This document shows, piece by piece, positions 1 through 4,439 of a stretch of 6,128 nucleotides of DNA (within the stretch, counting starts at the first letter, position 1; every line of letters begins with the position of its first letter). This DNA is from Planctomycetaceae bacterium (GTDB lineage: Bacteria; Planctomycetota; Planctomycetia; Planctomycetales; Planctomycetaceae). The DNA lies in contig JAGQQQ010000329.1 of assembly GCA_020426125.1 (NCBI GenBank), positions 1 to 6,128 on the forward strand, given 5' to 3'. The notes below the pieces were generated by a model, which had not been told where the DNA came from, ran no database searches, and was given only the letters and a program-made list of their open reading frames with translations. The translations under genes were made by a program, and so were the position numbers.

Positions 1-1896
1 ACTCCCGGGCACGTGGATTTCACCGTTGAGGTGGAACGTTCCCTGCGTGTGCTCGACGGGGCTGTCCTCGTGCTTTGCTCGGTCGGCGGCGTTCAAAGCC
101 AGTCGCTAACCGTCGACCGGCAGATGAAGCGGTACAAAGTGCCTCGCATTGCGTTTGTGAACAAGATGGACCGCACAGGCGCGAACTTCTTCAGTGTCGT
201 CAAGCAGATTAACGACAAACTCGGCGTCACTCCGGTTCCGATTCAGATTCCGATCGGCGGAGGAAACGACTTTGAAGGGGTCATCGACCTGATCGACATG
301 AAAGCGGTCTACTTCCGCGGTGATCGTGGGGAAGAGGTGGTGCGCGAGGAGATCCCAGCGAACATGAAGGAACAGGCAGATAAGTATCACCATGAGATGC
401 TCGAAGCCCTGTCCATGTTCAGTGATGACCTGATGGTCGCTCTTCTTGAAGAACAGGAAATCAGTCCGGCTGAGATCCGCAAGTTGATTCGGGAAACGAC
501 TCTGTCTCAGGACATTACTCCGGTCATGTGCGGCTCAGCGTTTAAGGACAAGGGAGTTCAGGAACTGCTCGATGCGGTCACTCATTATCTCCCCTGTCCG
601 ACTGATCGCGATGTCAGCGCCATTGATGTCGATGCGACGGAAAAGGCTCACAAGGAAGGCAAACTCCAAGAAGGCGAAGTCATTCGCGTCAAACTCAGTG
701 ACAACTCTGAGGATCCGCTGGTCTGTATGGCCTTCAAAACTGTCATGGAACAGTTCGGCCAGTTGACCTACACCCGGATTTATCAGGGGAAGATCGTCAA
801 AGGCGAAAGCTACACAAACGCTCGTACGGGCAAGAAAGTCCGCTTCGGCCGTCTCGTGCGAATGCACGCCAACGACCGCGAAGACATCGACGTCGCCGAA
901 GCTGGCGACATCGTTGCGATCGTGGGGATCGACTGTGCCTCCGGGGATACGTTCTGCAGTGAGGGGGTCAACTACTCTCTCGAAAGCATTTACGTTCCGG
1001 AACCGGTGATTCGCTTGTCGATCGAACCGGCACAGCGAGATGGCGCCGACCGGTTGAGCAAGGCCCTGGAACGGTTTCGTCGCGAAGACCCGACCTTCCA
1101 CGTCAGCAGCGATCCCGAGACGAACGAGACAATCATCGCCGGCATGGGACAGTTGCACCTCGAAATTTACATCGAGCGGATCAAACGCGAATACCGCTGC
1201 GAAGTCAATGTTGGGGAACCGAAAGTCGCCTACAAGGAAATGCCGACGAAGGAAATCGAGTACAACTACAAGCACAAGAAGCAGACTGGCGGTTCCGGTC
1301 AGTACGCGCACGTGGTTGGCAAGATCTATCCTTTGCCCGAAGACAGTGAGCAGAACTATGTCTTCAACAACAATATCAGCCAGGGGCGTATTCCCAATCA
1401 GTATATCCCGGCTGTGGACGCTGGCTTTAAGCGTGCGTTGGAAAAAGGTCCGCTCATCGAGTCCGAGGTGGTCCGTGTGGGAGCCGATCTAAACGACGGA
1501 ACCTATCACGATGTCGACTCCTCGGAAAAGGCCTTCGAAACCTGTGGTTGGGCCGCGATGCGGGAAAACCTGGAAAAGGCGGGAATGGTCTTGCTCGAGC
1601 CGATCATGAAGCTCGACGTGGAAGTCCCCGAAGAGTACCAGGGATCAGTCACCGGCCACGTCTCCAGCAAGCGAGGCGTGATCACCTCGACTGATACCCG
1701 AGAAGGGACAGCCTACATCCTCGCGGAGGTCCCCTTGGCGAGCATGTTCGACTATGCCAATGAGCTGCGTTCTATGACGCAGGGAAAAGGCGGCTTCAGC
1801 ATGGAGTTCGGGTCCTACAAACAGGTCCCATCGAACATCCAGAAGGAAGTCGTCGAACGCCGTCGCCGCGAGAAGGAAGAGCGAGCCAAAAAGTAG
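1..1896 (+). CDS. fusA: Elongation factor G, 5'-truncated by window edge
   Basis: This is the translational GTPase that drives tRNA-mRNA translocation on the ribosome in the cytoplasm. The frame is open from base 1 and gives 631 residues before TAG. About 75-90 N-terminal residues, with the P-loop and switch I, lie upstream of the window. Visible parts, numbered from base 1, are: the end of the G3 motif (TPGHVDF, residues 1-7), G4 NKMD (54-57), G5 GSAF (178-181), a domain II beta-barrel from about 229, domain III (EPVIRLSIEPAQ and GMGQLHLE), domain IV starting near HKKQTGGSGQYAHV (about 425) with the tip motif GTYHDVDSS (about 500-508), and domain V (EPIMKLDVEVPEEYQGSV, from about 533). The protein ends in a strongly charged tail. 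A GTG at base 13 lies inside the G domain and is not the true start. QSLTVDRQMKRY after the G3 region resembles the mitochondrial-EFG1/spdEFG1 type found in planctomycetes and spirochaetes, which is an inference. No frame damage is seen. Confidence 0.97.
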   Translation, partial: TPGHVDFTVEVERSLRVLDGAVLVLCSVGGVQSQSLTVDRQMKRYKVPRIAFVNKMDRTGANFFSVVKQINDKLGVTPVPIQIPIGGGNDFEGVIDLIDMKAVYFRGDRGEEVVREEIPANMKEQADKYHHEMLEALSMFSDDLMVALLEEQEISPAEIRKLIRETTLSQDITPVMCGSAFKDKGVQELLDAVTHYLPCPTDRDVSAIDVDATEKAHKEGKLQEGEVIRVKLSDNSEDPLVCMAFKTVMEQFGQLTYTRIYQGKIVKGESYTNARTGKKVRFGRLVRMHANDREDIDVAEAGDIVAIVGIDCASGDTFCSEGVNYSLESIYVPEPVIRLSIEPAQRDGADRLSKALERFRREDPTFHVSSDPETNETIIAGMGQLHLEIYIERIKREYRCEVNVGEPKVAYKEMPTKEIEYNYKHKKQTGGSGQYAHVVGKIYPLPEDSEQNYVFNNNISQGRIPNQYIPAVDAGFKRALEKGPLIESEVVRVGADLNDGTYHDVDSSEKAFETCGWAAMRENLEKAGMVLLEPIMKLDVEVPEEYQGSVTGHVSSKRGVITSTDTREGTAYILAEVPLASMFDYANELRSMTQGKGGFSMEFGSYKQVPSNIQKEVVERRRREKEERAKK

Positions 1897-2032
1897 CGGC
1901 CCGTCGTTCTTGGATTGTCATGCTGGTCTCCCCGATCGGCCGCTCCGTCGTCGCTGGCAATTCCTTCAGTCAGTCTGTTTTTTAACAGAGACGCGGTGTT
2001 GAGTTGATTTGATCCTCTTCGGTACATCACAG

Positions 2033-2064
2033 AGCGGTGCTCCTTCTGGGGCACCGCTTTTCTT
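2033..2064 (+). terminator. Rho-independent terminator after fusA
   Basis: An 11-bp stem (left arm 2033-2043, right arm 2048-2058, with one G-U pair near the loop) closes on a 4-base TTCT loop and is followed by TTTTCTT. It lies 136 bases after the fusA stop codon and before any other gene, so it should end the fusA transcript. The stem is GC-rich and without mismatches, which makes the call strong. In the opposite direction the stem is preceded by few A residues, so it is not clearly bidirectional. Confidence 0.88.
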
Positions 2065-2254
2065 GTCGAGTTGCCGATGATTCTTGGAAACGGTGATTCA
2101 AGGAGAACAAAGAGGAGGCATTTCGGACGGCCAACGAGACATCGATCGGATGAAGGAGATTCATTCATTCGAATGTCCGAAGTTCGTCTTCCGCTGCCCC
2201 CGAAATTTGCGATATGGCGAAGAGTGCCACGTCTCAGGCGGATTTTGGGGTACG

Positions 2255-2345
2255 ATTTTCGTGGTGTCAGCTTCCAGCTTGCGTAATACGATGCATAAAA
2301 CATGGCAGGAAGGATGCTTGCCCCACTTTTCAGCTGGGACAATGC
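2255..2345. repeat. Candidate dispersed intergenic repeat
   Basis: The core around 2301-2340 reads, in its three forward frames, as AGRMLAPLFSW, GRKDACPTFQL and WQEGCLPHFSA. From memory, such peptides recur as junk translations of a short dispersed repeat in planctomycete and verrucomicrobial genomes. The stretch can fold: CCAGCT (2274-2279) pairs with AGCTGG (2332-2337), enclosing a smaller stem GGCAGG/CTTGCC (2304-2309 with 2317-2322, one G-U pair). It ends where the toxin-like coding remnant begins, so it may have inserted into or replaced the 5' end of that gene. Only one copy lies in this window, so repetition is not shown here. Edges are estimates, and the element may begin as far left as about 2180. 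Confidence 0.4.
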
Positions 2346-2616
2346 TCTACGCACAGCTCTTCGGAGAAAGCCGCCAACTTGGCTCGATGCCGTCCAATCG
2401 CAGCTGCAGTCGATTGTGGATTCCCCGGACAGCCATTCGCTCTCGGCGAAAAAAGACAATTTCCCGCATGTCATTCGGAAGAGACTCATCGTTCTGGGCT
2501 CTTGTCCCAGATACCGGCCCGTTTTCGCGTTGAAGAATGAAACCGTCTACGTCTTGACCGTCCTTGACTCCGAGCAAAATCGGCTGTCCGAGGGCAATGT
2601 CGGCGCCAACGCCTGA
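2346..2616 (+). pseudogene. RelE/ParE-type toxin remnant, 5' part missing, frameshifted
   Basis: The piece resembles the C-terminal two-thirds of RelE/ParE-superfamily toxins of type II toxin-antitoxin modules. In that superfamily RelE-type members cut mRNA on the ribosome and ParE-type members act on gyrase. The frame from 2380 gives WLDAVQSQLQSIVDSP (the usual second helix), then FPHVIRKRLI, CPRYRPVF and NETVYVLTVLDSEQN, matching the family's closing strands of the form 'G-x-P-x-Y-R-x-x-F ... D-T-V-x-V-L-x-V-x-H'. The preceding residues SEKAAN (2361-2378) are in another frame. Removing one T at 2379/2380 would join them as SEKAANWLDAV, so a one-base insertion broke the gene. The first 25-30 residues, a start codon and a ribosome binding site are absent, and the repeat-like stretch sits there instead. 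No antitoxin gene is visible. Family assignment is by motif recall only, and RelE versus ParE cannot be decided. Confidence 0.6.
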
Positions 2617-2783
2617 GGTTTGGTTTTCTGCCCGCGATGAAATTCCTGCAGCACAATCCCGTGTTCGTGGATTTCCTGGAGCCGCGGGCCGCGGGCAAGG
2701 ATCGTGACATCGTTCCCGGATTCCTTCAGCTTCGCCGCACAAGGGGAGCCGATGTTTCCTGCGCCATAGACCAGAATCTGCAT
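2547..2783 (-). pseudogene. Ketopantoate reductase-like N-terminal fragment
   Basis: This is the start of a 2-dehydropantoate 2-reductase (PanE/ApbA) family protein. The family uses NADPH to reduce ketopantoate in pantothenate synthesis, although many members have other or unknown substrates. ATG at 2783 is preceded by GAGGGGG (2795-2789) with a 5-base gap, a good ribosome binding site. The 78-residue frame opens with MQILVYGAGNIGS, the Rossmann strand with the GxGxxG nucleotide loop (G7, G9, G12), then AAKLKESGNDVTILARG and the helix up to FHRGQKTK (about residue 56). After that the resemblance stops, and the frame ends at TAG. Family members have about 300-340 residues, so the rest of the NADP domain and the whole catalytic domain are missing. 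P14 and C15 replace the usual small/aromatic pair after the glycine loop. The last part overlaps the toxin remnant on the other strand, placing the breakpoint near 2616-2630. Confidence 0.75.
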
Positions 2784-3054
2784 CGGTTCCCCCTCGACTT
2801 GTGAGCCCGTGTGACGCTCGCGAGATTCCCAGATCACCCAAGGAGCATGCCAACATTGGCCAGACGGTCCCTCCTTGGCATGTAAGATGCTTTTGGATTC
2901 AAAGGAATACAAACACTTCGTCAGTTGTTCCCGATGGAATTGTGTTACGTTCGCGGAACGCGGTCGGAGGATAAGTGAGTCCCGAGGTTGTGCGTCCAAG
3001 TCGTGCGATATGTCGCGCTCGCAGCCCGCTCGTGCAGGTGATCAGGAGAGATTC
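2784..3054. other. Divergent intergenic spacer with overlapping inverted repeats
   Basis: This spacer separates the reductase-like fragment (leftward) from the ligase-like fragment (rightward), so it should hold the former promoters of both. I see no convincing -35/-10 pair. It contains two overlapping 8-bp inverted repeats: CCAAGGAG (2838-2845) with CTCCTTGG (2871-2878), and CATGCCAA (2846-2853) with TTGGCATG (2875-2882). They share the right-hand TTGG, so only one can form at a time. Frames are open through the spacer on both strands, but their peptides look non-coding. Confidence 0.4.
3044..3048 (+). promoter_or_regulatory. Shine-Dalgarno site deciding the start of the ligase-like ORF
   Basis: AGGAG lies 6 bases before ATG 3055, the best-placed ribosome binding site in the window. 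It favours 3055 over the in-frame upstream ATG at 2875 and the downstream ATG at 3061. Its preservation suggests that the 5' end of the ligase-like gene is original. Confidence 0.75.
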
Positions 3055-3588
3055 ATGACCATGAATCGCACCATGCAAATCAGTCTGCTCAAGATTCTCG
3101 GGTACTACTTGGGGGGCATCTGGACTGCATGGGGTGGTCGCAAGAGGATCGAAAAGAAGCAGCTCAAAAACCTGCGCAAGCTGGTGGCCAAAGCTCGTCA
3201 GGACTCGCCTTACTTTCGGAGACTGTATGGCAGCCTTCCCGATACGGACGAAATCACGCTGAAAGACCTGCCTGTCACCTGCAAGCCTCAACTCATGAGC
3301 GAGTTTGACAACTGGGTCACTGATCGCACGCTGAAACTGGCCGACTTGCGAAAGTTCATGGGGGACCTGAGCAACATCGGCTCGCCCTTTGGCCATGTGG
3401 CAGCCTATCGCACGTCAGGAACTTCCGGCGAGCCGGCCGTCATCATCCTGACGGCTGCGGACATCGAGTACATCTTCGGGATCACGTTGTCCCGCCTCAA
3501 CCGGGCACAATTGAGACTGATGCCGGAGCTGAACAAGTTTGGGGCGAACGTGACGAAACGCGGGCGGGCGTCTAAGTCACGTCGCTGA
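3055..3588 (+). pseudogene. PaaK/CapK-like adenylate-forming ligase, N-terminal fragment
   Basis: The frame encodes 177 residues, of which roughly the first 163 resemble the N-terminal part of phenylacetate-CoA ligase/CapK-like enzymes. These activate a carboxylic acid with ATP and usually pass it to CoA or another thiol. A basic N-terminal helix (RKRIEKKQLKNLRKLVAKA) leads to SPYFRRLYGSLP, then LPVTCKPQLMSEFDNWVTD (about 74-92), typical of the subfamily. The P-loop-like AMP-binding motif YRTSGTSGEP is at 118-127. Similarity fades after PELNKFG (about 163), and the last residues are arginine- and lysine-rich read-through to TGA. Family members have about 430-460 residues, so the adenylation core, the C-terminal lid domain and the acyl-binding site are lost, and no activity is expected. 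The natural substrate cannot be inferred. It is fused at about 3540 to an unrelated oxidoreductase fragment. Confidence 0.8.
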
Positions 3589-4370
3589 TCATGGAAGACG
3601 GAGTTGTCACCGGTGTCGAGACCGCAAACGGCGAGAAGTTCTCTGCGAAACGCATCGTGTCAAACATCGGCGCCAGAGAAACCGTCGACCGGCTGTTGCC
3701 AGATGGTCACGGCCATGACGATTGGGTGAATGAGATTCGCTCGATCGGCCCCAACATCTGTCATTACTCACTGTTTCTCGGTTTCGAGGGGGATGTCGAG
3801 GCGGCCGGGATGACGAAGTCCAACCACTGGCTGTACCCCACCGGCGAGGTCGATGCCATCTGGACGGATGCACCCGTTGGCACACCTCAGGGAATGTTTG
3901 TTTCATTTGCGTCACTGAAGGATCCAGCGCATGACCCCGGTCCACAGAAAAAATACGCCGGCGAAATCATGGTGTGGTCCGACTGGTCAACCGTCGAGCA
4001 GTGGGCCGGTGTTCCACCCGGCGAACGAGGCGACGATTATCAATCATTCAAGCAGCAGGTGGCTGAAAACTTGTTGAGTCAATTCGCGAACTACTTCCCG
4101 CGACTGGCCGAACTGATCGTCTTTCACGAACTCTCCACACCGCTGGCAACTGCATCCATCACCGGGCACCGCATGGGGTCGTTCTACGGGCTCGATGTGA
4201 CGCCACGCCGCGTCATGACGGATGCGCTACGCATGAAAACACCGATTGACGGGTTTTACCTGACCGGACAGGATGTCCTCTCGCCCGGTATTCCCGGAGC
4301 GTTTTGGGGTGGTTTTCTTTGCGCCGGGAGCATCGACCCCAAGGTCTTTATGAGCATGAGAGCGAGTTGA
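3543..4370 (+). pseudogene. Retinol saturase/CrtI-like FAD oxidoreductase, C-terminal fragment
   Basis: This is the C-terminal half of a flavoprotein of the phytoene desaturase/carotenoid isomerase/retinol saturase family, which adds or removes hydrogens on polyene or isoprenoid chains. From ATG 3591 an unbroken 259-residue frame runs to TGA. It contains GVVTGVETANGEKFSAKRIV (the strand pair where such enzymes re-enter the FAD domain), ELSTPLATASITGHRMGSFYGL (180-201) and the closing FAD-contact segment FYLTGQDVLSPGIPGAFWGG (222-241). Family members have about 480-600 residues, and the N-terminal GxGxxG dinucleotide fold is absent. The same frame continues upstream of 3591 as RAGV, a TAA stop (3573-3575), then VTSLI, all family-like. 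ATG 3591 is therefore an internal Met, not the original start. The ANVTK just before RAGV is in a different frame, which suggests a further small indel. The ATG lies 2 bases after the ligase fragment's TGA, so coupled re-initiation is conceivable. A FAD-binding enzyme lacking this fold should be inactive. Confidence 0.8.
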
Positions 4371-4420
4371 TGTGGTCTGCCTTTGCCGCTGCCAGGATTG
4401 AAACACAACGGTTGAGAGTT

Positions 4421-4428
4421 GAGAGGAG
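4421..4428 (+). promoter_or_regulatory. Probable ribosome binding site of the large ORF
   Basis: GAGAGGAG ends 11 bases before GTG 4440, slightly long but workable. It overlaps a tandem duplication of GTTGAGA (4411-4417 and 4418-4424). A TTG at 4419 is also in frame but has no ribosome binding site, and the first in-frame ATG (4713, codon 92) would discard plausible coding sequence. Confidence 0.5.
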
Positions 4429-4439
4429 CATCGCTAACG

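Larger units (their letters stand above)
1897..2345. other. Gene-free region between fusA and the first remnant
   Basis: About 450 bases with no believable gene. Short frames are open on both strands, but none has a recognisable motif or a good ribosome binding site. Positions 1897-2032 are the fusA 3' UTR, with a minor 6-bp hairpin (1974-1989, TTTT loop). The terminator follows. Positions 2065 to about 2255 hold only a 10-base perfect palindrome, CATTCGAATG (2166-2175). The remainder is the repeat-like stretch described separately. Confidence 0.6.

Noticed and set aside
535..1311. A 258-codon open frame on the minus strand inside fusA
   Set aside because: It is antisense to highly conserved EF-G sequence, so it is a shadow frame.
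2166..2175. Perfect palindrome CATTCGAATG as an operator
   Set aside because: A single 10-base palindrome in a gene-free region with no gene nearby to control.
1815..2489. A 224-codon minus-strand frame spanning the fusA end, terminator and repeat region
   Set aside because: It crosses the fusA 3' end and a strong terminator, shows no domain, and its start lies inside the toxin remnant. It is a chance opening.
2875..2903. TTGGCA followed by TTCAAA at 17-base spacing as a promoter
   Set aside because: The -10 match is poor, and TTGGCA is also part of the inverted repeat. Planctomycete promoters are not reliably predicted from this consensus.
2875..3054. A 60-codon N-terminal extension of the ligase-like ORF
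   Set aside because: The extension lacks family similarity, covers the divergent spacer, and an AGGAG site fits ATG 3055 precisely.
4411..4424. Tandem duplication GTTGAGA next to the ribosome binding site of the large ORF, considered as a phase-variable switch
   Set aside because: Two short copies only. This is too little to argue for slipped-strand variation.
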